A stretch of 64,000 nt of DNA, taken from the NCBI GenBank assembly GCA_937139495.1, contig CAKZQC010000047.1, positions 1 to 64,000 of the forward strand, in the 5' to 3' direction. Under the pieces are notes generated by a model that was given only the letters and a program-made list of their open reading frames with translations, had not been told where the DNA came from and made no database searches. Positions 50,597 to 60,296 of this stretch are shown piece after piece (position 1 is the stretch's first letter; each line of letters starts with the position of its first letter). The stretch is from an uncultured Saprospiraceae bacterium (GTDB lineage Bacteria; Bacteroidota; Bacteroidia; Chitinophagales; Saprospiraceae). Made by a program: the position numbers and the translations under genes.

Positions 50597-52036
50597 CTAC
50601 TTCCGTATCTTAAACACAATAACCTGCTCCTCTGGATAATAGGCAAATGTATCTTTAGGCAGTTGATTAATTTGATGATTCGCATCATTGAGCGGATCGG
50701 TATAGTACATATAATAGTCACTATTGGGATTGACTTCTTGATCGTTACCTCCTCGCATCAGATGAATATTGGTGTATTTTTTTTGGTTGAGTCGATGATA
50801 GATACCTGACACAAAAACGAAAGCAAAATCTAAGCGAGCTGGCTCGCCTGTTTGCTCACTAATTTCATTTAGCTTCGCTAATATATGGCTCGTATGGGCA
50901 TCATATTCCCAACTGACTGTTTTGTAAAAATTGGCGTGCCAACAACAATTAATAATGACCGCAGTGGTTGCGATTCCTGCCAATACTTTGGCATACCAAT
51001 AGTCGGCAAATTCTTGCACCGCAAAGAAAAAAACAAGCACCAAAATTGGATAGAAAAATAATGCCGTACGATCTTGCAGAAACAACGTTTCGAGCAATAC
51101 GTGCTGCATGACGACCGAACTAGTCGCAATAATAAAAATGGCTAAAATTGCATTTTTGGGTGTCTGCAAAGTGCGTTTATACCAGAAAGCTAACAAGCTA
51201 CCTAATAGCAATAATATCAAAAAGACATTAAGCACCATCCAGCTTCCTGCACTGGCTTCTTTGCTATACATACTAAAATGCGTTAGTGAGCTCAATGTAT
51301 CTTCATAAAAACTGTCGCTACCGCCGTAATATAGGCTATTTGCTAGACGCATTTTGCGGATTGGCTCATAGCTTATGCCTGCCAAAACAGCCGTAATTGG
51401 GAGCAATATTCCATACCATTTGAGGTAACTCACGGAATGCTTCGCAAGTATAGGTAACACAACAAGTACGCCCAAAAGTGCTACATAATAGTTGAGTAAA
51501 GCAAAATTGCTCAATACTGCTAATGCACCAAATAGCATACTCAAAGCCGTTGCTTTTAAGTTTGGCTTTTCGACCACATTGAAAAGGTAGTACAGCGAGG
51601 CAAGCAACATCCCAATAGATAAACCATAGCCCCTAGCCAATGCCAAAAAGTCTAATAAAAATGGGTTGGCAAATAGCACTACAAAACAGCTCAATCCAAG
51701 CCACGAAGCCAACCAACGACTGGTCATTTTGTATGCAAAAAATAATCCCATGACAGCCGCTAATAGATTGGGTAGCCGTGCCACAAAATCGTATTCTGGT
51801 GCTATCGCAAAAAAGAGCTTGATGAGCAACGTATTGAGAATGTGATTATTGGCATCACACGGGGTATAATTAATAATTTCGATGAAGGGAAGCGACACAA
51901 AATCCTTGATTGTCCATGCTTCGTCGAAGGTAATCGCCAGGCTTGCCGCTCGCACGATTAAATAAGTCATTGCCAATACTGCCAAAATTAAGTAGCTGTA
52001 AGACACATAAGTTTTTGAAGATGAATTGGCAGGCAT
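50597..52036 (-). CDS. GT39-like polytopic membrane glycosyltransferase
   Basis: A 479-residue protein with about eleven membrane helices. The N-terminal part has the GT-C hallmark of an acidic residue after the first helix (ITFDEAWTIKDF), then HILNTLLIKLFFAIAPEYDFVARLPN, as in ArnT/dolichyl-phosphate-mannose mannosyltransferases. The C-terminal soluble tail ends FAYYPEEQVIVFKIRK. It probably transfers a sugar from a polyprenyl donor outside the membrane; the acceptor is unknown. Confidence 0.75.
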   Translation of the reverse strand: MPANSSSKTYVSYSYLILAVLAMTYLIVRAASLAITFDEAWTIKDFVSLPFIEIINYTPCDANNHILNTLLIKLFFAIAPEYDFVARLPNLLAAVMGLFFAYKMTSRWLASWLGLSCFVVLFANPFLLDFLALARGYGLSIGMLLASLYYLFNVVEKPNLKATALSMLFGALAVLSNFALLNYYVALLGVLVVLPILAKHSVSYLKWYGILLPITAVLAGISYEPIRKMRLANSLYYGGSDSFYEDTLSSLTHFSMYSKEASAGSWMVLNVFLILLLLGSLLAFWYKRTLQTPKNAILAIFIIATSSVVMQHVLLETLFLQDRTALFFYPILVLVFFFAVQEFADYWYAKVLAGIATTAVIINCCWHANFYKTVSWEYDAHTSHILAKLNEISEQTGEPARLDFAFVFVSGIYHRLNQKKYTNIHLMRGGNDQEVNPNSDYYMYYTDPLNDANHQINQLPKDTFAYYPEEQVIVFKIRK

Positions 52037-52209
52037 GAAATGATACTTTTTGTTAAATATAGGTTGTCCAAACGCCCTACTGTTGTATTAATATATAGGA
52101 GAAGCAATGGTAATATTAATGCCGTCCAGCTCCTTTACGGATAGAAGAATTAAGCATATTTATATAACTTTCGCTAAATTTACGGATTGTAACCCTAAAA
52201 CCAACTATA

Positions 52210-52947
52210 ATGCTTGATAATCCCGCTATGCAGCTTGGCTTTTTTTTCGTAGTCGCCACTACTATTTTTACTATCATGATGTGGATTATTGCCGCTTTTG
52301 CGGGCATCAAAATAGAGAAAGTTGGAATTTTACTCAGTGGCTACTTTGATTTATTCAAAGTCGAAATAAACAATATAACCTTAATTCTTAGCTGGCTGCC
52401 TATCGGAAGTTTTATTGGTATGGCTGGAATGTTGGATTTGGGAGAGGACGAGACTCCGCCCCAGCCCTATGATTTCAGACAAAAGAGCTTTTTTACTAAG
52501 TTTCTAATTTTATTTACGAGCCCAATTTTATTAGCTATTATTGGAATAAGCTTGCTCGGTTTATTTTCCTCTATCAATATAAGCAACCTGCTTAATGCGT
52601 ATATCAAAACCTCTTGTTTTATATGGTCGGTTAGTGAGGGGCAACCCATCTGGGACTCATTACTGGCATCGCCAATAGTACTTATGGGATTTACTTTTTT
52701 CTTTTTAGGAATAAGTAATTTGTTGACCAATTTAGGCTCGTTACTTTCTGCTAAAATAGAAGATAGAAATTGGCTTACCGTCTTTTTTTCCTTCTCCAGT
52801 CTATTTTTCGCCATAGGCATTTTTAGATTAACCATCGCCTATTTTTCTATTCTAAATATTGCTTATTTTTTAATAACGGCTATCCTTACAGGCGTTATTG
52901 CTATGGTCTTCTGTATCTTTTTGGCAAAAATATTACCTAACAATTAG
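52210..52947 (+). CDS. degenerate RseP/site-2 protease (M50) homologue without HExxH
   Basis: A 245-residue protein with five or six membrane segments. It shows the Bacteroidota RseP pattern GIKIEKVGILLSGYFDLFK, then SWLPIGSFIGMAGMLD and PPQPYDFRQKSFFTKFLIL, matching the family's VEKFYLFF, GWLPLGGYVKIAGMID and PPQPWEFRSKPAWQRL blocks. At the position of HELGH it reads FTIMM, the PDZ domain is missing, and no second-ligand motif is seen, so it cannot be an active protease. It is about half the usual length. It is followed after 13 bases by another membrane-protein gene. A regulatory role is inference. Confidence 0.7.
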   Translation: MLDNPAMQLGFFFVVATTIFTIMMWIIAAFAGIKIEKVGILLSGYFDLFKVEINNITLILSWLPIGSFIGMAGMLDLGEDETPPQPYDFRQKSFFTKFLILFTSPILLAIIGISLLGLFSSINISNLLNAYIKTSCFIWSVSEGQPIWDSLLASPIVLMGFTFFFLGISNLLTNLGSLLSAKIEDRNWLTVFFSFSSLFFAIGIFRLTIAYFSILNIAYFLITAILTGVIAMVFCIFLAKILPNN

Positions 52948-52960
52948 ACCTTATAACCCG

Positions 52961-53431
52961 ATGAAACGACTACAAATATTATCTATTTTTGCTATTCTAA
53001 TTTGCTCCGTTTGCCTACCGCAAGTTGGCTTTCGAATATATGGATTGTACGAATATTTTGACGACCACTGCATCTATGACATTGAGTTTCTTCCCTTTTC
53101 GGAAATACTACTATTTGCGGGTTACCTCATACATTTATTGATGCTCGTCATCGGTTTTAAGTATTATTTTGTGACGACAAAAGTCAGTTGGGTTCGATGG
53201 CAATGGTATAGCAACTGGTTTATTTTGATAGTCGTTGTGGCGAGTTTCCTCTATGAATTTTTGTTTGGTTATTCTTGCAATCTTTTTGGTTTTCCTTCCT
53301 GTCTCAAGGAATTAGAATTAAGAGTAGTGTTTTTTGTTTGGCTGTTTAGTCATAGTTTTTTGTTAATTTTGACCAATCGAAGAAGACAAATAATAGATCA
53401 GTACTTCCATGTCGATTTGCTAGATCGCTAA
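52961..53431 (+). CDS. hypothetical membrane protein, 156 aa
   Basis: I start at the ATG at 52961; the open frame extends 21 codons upstream into the preceding gene. Four membrane segments are seen (about residues 5-22, 44-62, 77-97 and 118-138), with the charged end NRRRQIIDQYFHVDLLDR. The 13-base gap to the M50-like gene suggests that the two proteins are made together. No family is recognised. Confidence 0.6.
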   Translation: MKRLQILSIFAILICSVCLPQVGFRIYGLYEYFDDHCIYDIEFLPFSEILLFAGYLIHLLMLVIGFKYYFVTTKVSWVRWQWYSNWFILIVVVASFLYEFLFGYSCNLFGFPSCLKELELRVVFFVWLFSHSFLLILTNRRRQIIDQYFHVDLLDR

Positions 53432-53440
53432 TACTCTTAT

Positions 53441-53466
53441 CAGGAAGTTGTTTAAACAACTTCCTG
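53441..53466. other. perfect 26-base palindrome
   Basis: CAGGAAGTTGTTT followed by its exact complement, 10 bases after the 52961 gene stop. It lacks a T-run, so terminator function is uncertain. Confidence 0.5.
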
Positions 53467-53497
53467 TAGAAAAATCACATCAAATAAAAAAATACCT

Positions 53498-54319
53498 ATG
53501 AAAAATATAAGCTACTTTTTTTTGCTAAGCTTTTGGATAATGGGCTGTGCCTATCGCCCCAATCATCAAGATGTAATTCCTAAGCACGATACTTTTGAGT
53601 TAGTATCCGAAGTTGTCCACGAAACTAGAGTGCTCAATGTTTGGTTGCCCGAAGGCTATCAAGAAGGACAAGATTCGTTTGCCGTACTTTATATGCCAGA
53701 TGGCGGTATCAAGGAAGATTTTCCGCATATTGCCAATACATTGGCGGCATTGATTGCCAACAAAGAAATTCCACCGCTAATATTAGTAGGCATCGAAAAT
53801 ACAGTACGAGGACGAGATTTGACAGGTTTTTCTAACGCCATTGACTACGACTCCAAATATGCCCCTGTCACAGATGGAGCCAAAGAATTTAGAGCGTTTA
53901 TCGCCACCGAATTAGTTCCCGCTATTGACAGCCGCTACCGTACCAAGAGCAAAAAAGGTCTTGTCGGCGAATCCTTGGCAGGACTTTTTGTGGTCGAAAC
54001 ATTATTGAACCAACCTGATTTGTTTGATTGTTACATTGCTATGGATCCTTCCCTCTGGTGGAACGATAATTATTTAGTCAAAAATGCAGCCACACAATTA
54101 GAAAAATTTCCTACCAAAAACATACAATTTTGGTTTGCAGGCTCTGCCGTACAAGATATATCAAAGCACACCAACCAACTTGCAAAAGTACTAGAAACAA
54201 ACGCACCAAGTTCGCTAAAATGGCAGTACTCCGACGAGCCAAACGAAAAACATTCTACTATTTTTAGAGCCACCAAAGAGAAAGCTTTTCGTTGGGCATT
54301 AGCTGCCTTAGCGGATTAA
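53498..54319 (+). CDS. esterase-D/Fes-like alpha/beta hydrolase lipoprotein
   Basis: A 273-residue protein with lipoprotein signal (lipobox WIMGC, Cys17). It belongs to the putative esterase family related to enterochelin esterase and esterase D. The blocks are LNVWLPEGYQ, FAVLYMPDGG, LVGIENTVRGRDLT, the nucleophile motif GLVGESLAGLFV and AMDPSLWWND. The catalytic His is probably in EPNEKHSTIFR. The substrate is unknown. Confidence 0.85.
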   Translation: MKNISYFFLLSFWIMGCAYRPNHQDVIPKHDTFELVSEVVHETRVLNVWLPEGYQEGQDSFAVLYMPDGGIKEDFPHIANTLAALIANKEIPPLILVGIENTVRGRDLTGFSNAIDYDSKYAPVTDGAKEFRAFIATELVPAIDSRYRTKSKKGLVGESLAGLFVVETLLNQPDLFDCYIAMDPSLWWNDNYLVKNAATQLEKFPTKNIQFWFAGSAVQDISKHTNQLAKVLETNAPSSLKWQYSDEPNEKHSTIFRATKEKAFRWALAALAD

Positions 54320-54337
54320 AAATAATATTGACACAGC

Positions 54338-54721
54338 ATGAACAACGCAAGCACAAAAAAACTCCAACAACTCATCTGGATAGACTTTCTGGCAGGAAGT
54401 TCTACGGCTCTCATTGGCATTTTATTACATCGCTATGCAGTCGCTTTGACAGGCTTTCCTTACTATTTGATCGTCATTATAATTGCTGCACATATTTTGT
54501 ATGGCTCTTGGGCACTGAGTGTTGCAGTGAGTAGCCTGCTACCCTTGGCTCGTTTTCGCTTGTTGGCTTATGCCAATGTATTTTGGGGAGTAGTTAGTAT
54601 TGGACTACTTTTTTGTTATTTTGCGGAAGCTACTTGGCTAGGTCGCCTTCTTTTGATTATTCAAGTGCCTATCGTAGGTGGTTTGGGTTGGGTGGAGCTT
54701 AGGGTATTGAATGAAAAATAA
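54338..54721 (+). CDS. hypothetical four-helix membrane protein, 127 aa
   Basis: Four hydrophobic segments (about residues 12-32, 37-58, 66-86 and 88-118) with few charged residues, giving a compact integral membrane protein. It starts 18 bases after the esterase lipoprotein gene, so co-transcription is likely. No family is recognised. Confidence 0.6.
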   Translation: MNNASTKKLQQLIWIDFLAGSSTALIGILLHRYAVALTGFPYYLIVIIIAAHILYGSWALSVAVSSLLPLARFRLLAYANVFWGVVSIGLLFCYFAEATWLGRLLLIIQVPIVGGLGWVELRVLNEK

Positions 54722-54814
54722 AGGTAAACCACAAATTTTTCTGATGAACTATTATTAGTTTTGCAACATTATATTTCTGCATAAACTGCAAGAACTTGAT
54801 TAAAAATATAATTT

Positions 54815-55903
54815 ATGATTACTAAATTACATATTGCAGGGTATAAATCTATCAAAGATCAAACCGTAGATTTGAGTCCTATTAATATATTGATAGGAAG
54901 TAATGGTGTAGGAAAAAGTAATTTCATTTCTATCTTTTCACTTATTCGAGCAATCTATCAGCAAGAATTACAAAGCTATGTATTGCAAAAAGGAGGTGCT
55001 AATAATTTATTGTATTTTGGAAAAAAGACTACTCCTAGTATACAAATTAGTTTAGATTTTGAGGGGCTGGAAGCATCTTCCATTAATAAATTTGAAGTTA
55101 ATTTGGGTGTAACAAAAGATGACCTTTATATACACTCTGTTGATACTCAATTTTATAATGGAATAACTTGGTATCCCCAAAATCATGAACAGAATGTTAG
55201 AGAATCTCATTTTAGATACTCCAAGTCGAGACAAGCTTATTATGTCAATCCACAATTACAAACTTTTGAAGTTTATCACTTTCATGATACAGGTGATAGT
55301 TCACCTATCAAAAGCCCTTGTTTATTATCTGATAATAATTACCTCAAAAAAGATGGTTCTAATATAGCTGCTTTTCTTTGGCAACTCAAAGAAAACCATT
55401 TCAAGAATTATATTAGAATTGTAAAAACAATTCAATCTATTGCCCCGTTTTTTCAAGATTTCATATTAAATCCTTTCGGCAATCAAGATAGTCCGTTTAT
55501 CAAATTAGCATGGAGCGAAAAAGGTGTCATGGATAGCTATTTTGATGCTTATAGCCTATCTGATGGCACACTTCGCTTTATTTGTTTAGTTACTTTATTA
55601 TTACAGCCTAATCCTCCTGCTACCATTATCATTGATGAACCAGAGCTAGGGCTACACCCTGTCGCTATCAATAAACTAGCGGGTCTTATTCATAAAATAT
55701 CAGATAAAACTCAGTTTATTATTTCTACACAATCAACTGATTTTGTAGATAACTTTGAACCTCAAAACATACTGGTTGCTGACCGTGTAGAAAAAGCAAC
55801 CATTTTTAAGCATCTGGATATAAATCAACTTAAAGATTGGTTGAATGAATATAGCATTAGTGCTATATGGCGAAAAAATATGATTGGTGGTCAACCTTTT
55901 TAA
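54815..55903 (+). CDS. AAA-family (OLD/SMC-like) ATPase of a putative two-gene defence system
   Basis: A 362-residue ABC-type ATPase: Walker A GSNGVGKSN (residues 28-36), signature LSDGT (248-252), Walker B IIIDEPELGLHP (271-282) and a STQS motif at 304-307. This is the AAA_21/OLD-like class that pairs with a nuclease or TOPRIM partner. The next gene, 21 bases downstream, encodes a DUF4276 protein, the arrangement of AbiL-type and related anti-phage pairs. GC is about 28% in hand-counted lines against about 50% in kdsB, indicating transfer. The defence role is inferred, not shown. Confidence 0.8.
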   Translation: MITKLHIAGYKSIKDQTVDLSPINILIGSNGVGKSNFISIFSLIRAIYQQELQSYVLQKGGANNLLYFGKKTTPSIQISLDFEGLEASSINKFEVNLGVTKDDLYIHSVDTQFYNGITWYPQNHEQNVRESHFRYSKSRQAYYVNPQLQTFEVYHFHDTGDSSPIKSPCLLSDNNYLKKDGSNIAAFLWQLKENHFKNYIRIVKTIQSIAPFFQDFILNPFGNQDSPFIKLAWSEKGVMDSYFDAYSLSDGTLRFICLVTLLLQPNPPATIIIDEPELGLHPVAINKLAGLIHKISDKTQFIISTQSTDFVDNFEPQNILVADRVEKATIFKHLDINQLKDWLNEYSISAIWRKNMIGGQPF

Positions 55904-55924
55904 TCAAAATTGTCTAATTCCTAA

Positions 55925-56581
55925 ATGATGAAAAGACTTGTTTTTATAGTAGAAGGTGATTGCGAAGTACAGTTTGTTCACAACCATGTTATGCCTTATT
56001 TGTATAGCTTGGGATACCAAAACACGATGAATGCACAAGCGATAACCACCAATAGAAAGTTAAACCAAAAAGGTGGCGGAAATAATTATGAATATCTCAA
56101 AAATGAAATCAATCGAATATTAGCACAGCCCAATACTATCGTTACTACTTTCATCGATTTTTTTAAATTGCCTACCAATACACCTAAATATAGTGCCGAT
56201 GTGCATCAAATAGATACTATAGAAGAAGCTATTTCAGAAAATATTGGAAGTTCTTTTTTGATCCCTTATATTCAAAAACATGAATTTGAGGCACTCTTGT
56301 TTGCTGATATGGCAGGATTTGAACTAGTCGTAGATGATAATAGTTCAATACAACAATTGCAACAAATAATAGACGACTACCCCAATCCTGAGGATATCAA
56401 TAACAACCCAGCAACCGCCCCATCTAAACGATTGCAACAAATATTCAATTATCATAAAGTAAGTGATAGTGACCTCATTGCAGATATGATAGGGCTACAA
56501 AAAATTATAGAAAAATGTCCTAGGTTTGCTCAATGGTTAGAAACCATAAGAGAAAAGCTAGACCTATTTAACACCCAATAA
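55925..56581 (+). CDS. DUF4276 (TOPRIM-like) partner of the AAA ATPase
   Basis: A 218-residue protein. The N-terminal IVEGDCEVQFV carries the acidic residue of the TOPRIM-like fold, FIDFFKLP the acidic beta strand, and QKHEFEALLFAD the family's signature. DUF4276 proteins are found as partners of OLD-like ATPases in phage-defence loci such as AbiL. The gene shares the low GC of its ATPase neighbour. kdsB begins eight bases after its stop, so the pair is inserted immediately upstream of an essential envelope gene. It probably acts as a nuclease effector. Confidence 0.78.
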   Translation: MMKRLVFIVEGDCEVQFVHNHVMPYLYSLGYQNTMNAQAITTNRKLNQKGGGNNYEYLKNEINRILAQPNTIVTTFIDFFKLPTNTPKYSADVHQIDTIEEAISENIGSSFLIPYIQKHEFEALLFADMAGFELVVDDNSSIQQLQQIIDDYPNPEDINNNPATAPSKRLQQIFNYHKVSDSDLIADMIGLQKIIEKCPRFAQWLETIREKLDLFNTQ

Positions 56582-56589
56582 AACAACAA

Positions 56590-57366
56590 ATGAGTAACAT
56601 AAAAGAAAAGAAAAGTATCGGAATCATTCCAACTCGTTATGCTTCTACTCGCCTACCTGGCAAGGCATTGCTAGACATAGCAGGCAAATCCATGATACAG
56701 CGGGTCTATGAGCAAGCCAAAAAATCAAATCTGAGTGAAGTGGTTGTGGCTACCGATGACAAACGTATCCAAAAAGCCGTGGAGGCATTTGGTGGCAAAG
56801 TTGTATTGACAGGGGAGCAAGCCAATGGTACCGCTCGTTGTGCTGCTGCTTTGCAGCAATTAATAACACAAGGCAATCAATATGAAGTTGTTGTCAATGT
56901 ACAAGGAGATGAGCCTTTTGTTGCTCCTAGCCAAATCAATTCCTTGTTAGCGTTGTACCAGCAATCCAATGTTGTAATTGCTACACTGGCTAAAAAAATA
57001 GAAGCCGTAGAGGTGCTATTGAATCCTAATATGGTCAAAGTAGTGTTGAGTCAATCAAACAAGGCCCTGTATTTTAGTAGGAATGGCATTCCTTTTTTGA
57101 GAGACGTACCGTTGGCACATTGGCTAGAAAAACAGACCTATTATCAGCACATTGGCTTGTATGCTTTTACACCCGATTTTTTGCTATACAAACTACCTAA
57201 CTTGCCCAACAGCCATTTGGCAATAGCCGAACAGCTGGAACAACTACAATGGTTAGACGGTGGGTTTGCGATACAAGTAGCACTAACTGACCTGCCCAAT
57301 ATAGGGGTAGATACTCCTGCCGACTTGGAGCGTGCTATTGCTTACGCCAAGGAGCATAATTTGTAA
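56590..57366 (+). CDS. kdsB: 3-deoxy-manno-octulosonate cytidylyltransferase
   Basis: Activates Kdo as CMP-Kdo for lipopolysaccharide core synthesis. The 258-residue protein has IIPTRYASTRLPGKALLDIAGK (nucleotide binding), VVATDDKRI, VNVQGDEPF and IGVDTPADLERA. Its start is eight bases downstream of the DUF4276 gene; its own promoter may have been displaced or overlaid by the insertion. Convergent with the acyltransferase gene. Confidence 0.95.
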   Translation: MSNIKEKKSIGIIPTRYASTRLPGKALLDIAGKSMIQRVYEQAKKSNLSEVVVATDDKRIQKAVEAFGGKVVLTGEQANGTARCAAALQQLITQGNQYEVVVNVQGDEPFVAPSQINSLLALYQQSNVVIATLAKKIEAVEVLLNPNMVKVVLSQSNKALYFSRNGIPFLRDVPLAHWLEKQTYYQHIGLYAFTPDFLLYKLPNLPNSHLAIAEQLEQLQWLDGGFAIQVALTDLPNIGVDTPADLERAIAYAKEHNL

Positions 57367-57378
57367 AAAAAGATTCTT

Positions 57379-58566
57379 TTACTCTACTTTTTCGCCACTC
57401 TTTAGCACTGTATATTTTTTATTTTTGAGGGCAATAAATCGCTTCTCAAAGTACTCATACGAAAAATGGCTCAACAGTAGCGTTACAAGGATAATAGATA
57501 CATACAATAAGGTATTGTAGAGCCAAGTAGTTGGCAAATTGTCCTTGCCAAAAACCGCAAACCATAACGAAAACATCAAGTACATAACAAAAGGGTGATA
57601 CATATAAACGCCGTAAGAAAGGACGCCGATTCTACTCAAGTATTTGTTGCGCAAGTTGAATCTAAAGTGGGGCTGCATGACCAGTAATAACTCCAATAAA
57701 ACGACTGCATTAAACACCGTATTGCTCATAGGGATAAACAGCAAAGTTATGAATATCAATGTGTTAAGAGCAAACAAAATCCTGCTGCGTAGCAGTAGCA
57801 TTATTTTTTCTTTGTAGTAATAATAAAGGTATGCTCCTACGGCTCCCATTGCCATAATTTGGATAGGAAAAATAGAGAAAAAAGCACTAATTCCTTTCGA
57901 TAAATCAGCCGAAATAAAGCGTGCTGGAATATAAGAATAAGGCAATAGAACCACTCCTACAAACAGTATCATTAAGTACTTGGTATTGATACGCTGAATC
58001 AGCTGTGGCCATATTAAATAAAACTGCTCTTCGACTCCTACTGACCACGCTTGCGAGCAACCTGCTACCGTTTGTTTTATTTTGAGTGCTACATTGGGCA
58101 TAAAAAACAGGTATAAAAACAATGACAAATAGGGATCATTGACCATGCGAACAACTCGGTCGTAATAATGAGTACTGTATTCAAAAGCCTCTATATTAAG
58201 TGCCAACAAAGGGATAATGACAAAGGAAATAAAGACCGTCATGTAGTACAAGGGCCAAATCCTCAGAATACGTCGCACATAAAACTTTTTAAAATCAATT
58301 TTACCTAGTTTTTCTTTTTCTGCTAGTAGCAAATACGTAATCAAGAAGCCACTTAACACAAAAAATACATAGACACCATTTTTGCCCAAATGCCCTAGCA
58401 GATGTCCCACATATTTGCCATATACATTAGATTGGCACAAACTGGGCATATTCAATATATTTTTGAAAAGCTCGACATGGTGAAAAAGCACGCCCAAGGC
58501 GGCTAAGGCTCGCACCTCATTTAATCCTTCAAAATAGATTCTTTTTTTTGCTGCTCCTGCTTCCAT
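57379..58566 (-). CDS. acyltransferase 3 (OafA-like) membrane protein
   Basis: A 395-residue integral membrane O-acyltransferase. I chose the ATG at 58566 (MEAGAAKKR) over a TTG four codons upstream. The family's N-terminus FEGLNEVRALAALGVLFHHVELF contains the catalytic His pair region. FFVLSGFLITYLLL and FYVRRILRIWPLYY follow, and about ten helices are visible. The stop of the upstream GT39 gene is one base away, so the two are coupled. It probably acylates a surface glycan. Confidence 0.88.
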   Translation of the reverse strand: MEAGAAKKRIYFEGLNEVRALAALGVLFHHVELFKNILNMPSLCQSNVYGKYVGHLLGHLGKNGVYVFFVLSGFLITYLLLAEKEKLGKIDFKKFYVRRILRIWPLYYMTVFISFVIIPLLALNIEAFEYSTHYYDRVVRMVNDPYLSLFLYLFFMPNVALKIKQTVAGCSQAWSVGVEEQFYLIWPQLIQRINTKYLMILFVGVVLLPYSYIPARFISADLSKGISAFFSIFPIQIMAMGAVGAYLYYYYKEKIMLLLRSRILFALNTLIFITLLFIPMSNTVFNAVVLLELLLVMQPHFRFNLRNKYLSRIGVLSYGVYMYHPFVMYLMFSLWFAVFGKDNLPTTWLYNTLLYVSIILVTLLLSHFSYEYFEKRFIALKNKKYTVLKSGEKVE

Positions 58567-58567
58567 G

Positions 58568-60286
58568 CTATTTCTCAATATTGCTAATAATATAAAATGG
58601 GTGTGCTTTTAATTCGTCATCGGTTGACCAATGCTCTATTCTTTGAGAGTCAAAAGTACGTTTTTTTTGTGCAAATGCTTCTTCAAAATTAGTAAATTGC
58701 TCTGTACCCAATACGATTATCACCGCTGCGGGAGATTCGTATGCTTTCAGTGCCTCTTCCAACGTCCATTCTTCAACCACCCCAAAGGCTTGTTGTCCAT
58801 ACACAAAAAGACTAATTTTGAGTTGTTTTCTATCCAATCCACACAAAGCAAACTGGGTAGCTTCACCCTCTGCCAACTGCACCGATTGCTGTACGACATC
58901 ATCAAAAGACTTGATAGGCGTACGCTCTATCATCGGAGCAACAAACAGCCAAATCGCCGCCATAAAACCTAGCCCAAATAGTACTAAATTTTGGAATAGA
59001 TAGACCGTTTGTTTTCGGGCACCCCATACATTGTACAGCAGTACAAACACAATAAAACTAACAGGAATGGTGTACCAAATAGTAAAGTCACCCAACAAGA
59101 TATAACTGGCGATTGGCAATCCAAGACCAACACTACTAAAAATAAAAAAGAACAGTCCAAGACCAATTTTCAGTCCCCAATTCCAAGTACTTTCTGCTTC
59201 GATTTTTTCTATAAACAAGGCTACTGCCAATGCCAATGCAGGCTGTGCCGCCATAGAATACGAGGGCAGCTTGCTACTCATCAATTCCCAAAAGAGCCAC
59301 CCTATTGCCAACCAAATCAATAGCAACAATTGTTTGTCCGTAGGTCGTTTGATACTGCTGAATAAGCTAGCCCACGTACTAAACCAATAGGGTAGCCATG
59401 TCAAAAAAGCAACCGTCAATACAACCCAATGATACCCCCAAAAACCGCCTTGCCCCAACACTTCTCCTCCTATTCGACGAAGTACGTACCAGTCCCACAA
59501 GAACGGCAATAAATGTATTTTTTTGTCTTCAAATTCGAGTTGCCACCATTCTGCAAAAGACAACAAACTACCAGACTGCTCCCAAAGGGCATAATCTTGA
59601 CTATAAGAAGCATAGCACCACGCCGCAAAGGGCAATAATGCCAACAATCCATAAAACCAAGGGTGTGTCCCAACTAGATTTTTTCGCTTAGGATGAAAGA
59701 TCGCTAACAACACCCAAATACCGCCCAACAATATAATTATTGGTGGACCTTTGGTCAATATCCCTAAGGCTATTCCTGCCCACAATCCTACATTCCAACG
59801 CCAATTGGGTTGGTACAAGTAGTTGAATAAACTCAATACAGACAAAGTCGAAAAACAAAGCAAAGTCGCATCTGTGAAAGCTATTTTAGCCATCATAGGC
59901 AATAAAATAGAGCTAGATAATATCAAGGCGGCACGCTTGGCATTCAGTACACCAAATATTGGTTTGCCCAAAGCAAACACCAACCAACAACTTAATAATA
60001 TTGCCAAGACACTAGGCAAACGCAACGCAAATTCGTTGGTACCAAATACCGCAAAAGATGCCGTAATAGTCCAAAAATGCAAGGGCGTTTTGCGGTGTAT
60101 CGTCGAGTACTTAAATGTTGGGTTGACCCAATCGCCTGACTGCAACATTTGAGTACCAAAACCTGCATAAGCGGCTTCGTCTTCGTCCCAAAGGCTTACC
60201 TGATGATTATTGACCAATAGGTTGAAGAGTAGAAAAGCGATGCTTAGATAAGTTAGTTTGTCAATAGACAGTAATGGTATTTTCAT
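58568..60286 (-). CDS. ArnT-like glycosyltransferase (GT39)
   Basis: A 572-residue protein of the GT-C/ArnT family. The first loop has SLWDEDEAAYAGFGTQMLQSGDW with the catalytic acidic residues, then STIHRKTPLHFWTITASF, both hallmarks. About twelve helices are followed by a soluble C-terminal domain. It probably transfers a sugar from an undecaprenyl-phosphate donor to a lipid or protein. It is translationally coupled to the acyltransferase gene, which points to a shared surface-glycan substrate. Confidence 0.85.
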   Translation of the reverse strand: MKIPLLSIDKLTYLSIAFLLFNLLVNNHQVSLWDEDEAAYAGFGTQMLQSGDWVNPTFKYSTIHRKTPLHFWTITASFAVFGTNEFALRLPSVLAILLSCWLVFALGKPIFGVLNAKRAALILSSSILLPMMAKIAFTDATLLCFSTLSVLSLFNYLYQPNWRWNVGLWAGIALGILTKGPPIIILLGGIWVLLAIFHPKRKNLVGTHPWFYGLLALLPFAAWCYASYSQDYALWEQSGSLLSFAEWWQLEFEDKKIHLLPFLWDWYVLRRIGGEVLGQGGFWGYHWVVLTVAFLTWLPYWFSTWASLFSSIKRPTDKQLLLLIWLAIGWLFWELMSSKLPSYSMAAQPALALAVALFIEKIEAESTWNWGLKIGLGLFFFIFSSVGLGLPIASYILLGDFTIWYTIPVSFIVFVLLYNVWGARKQTVYLFQNLVLFGLGFMAAIWLFVAPMIERTPIKSFDDVVQQSVQLAEGEATQFALCGLDRKQLKISLFVYGQQAFGVVEEWTLEEALKAYESPAAVIIVLGTEQFTNFEEAFAQKKRTFDSQRIEHWSTDDELKAHPFYIISNIEK

Positions 60287-60296
60287 AATTTGAAAT

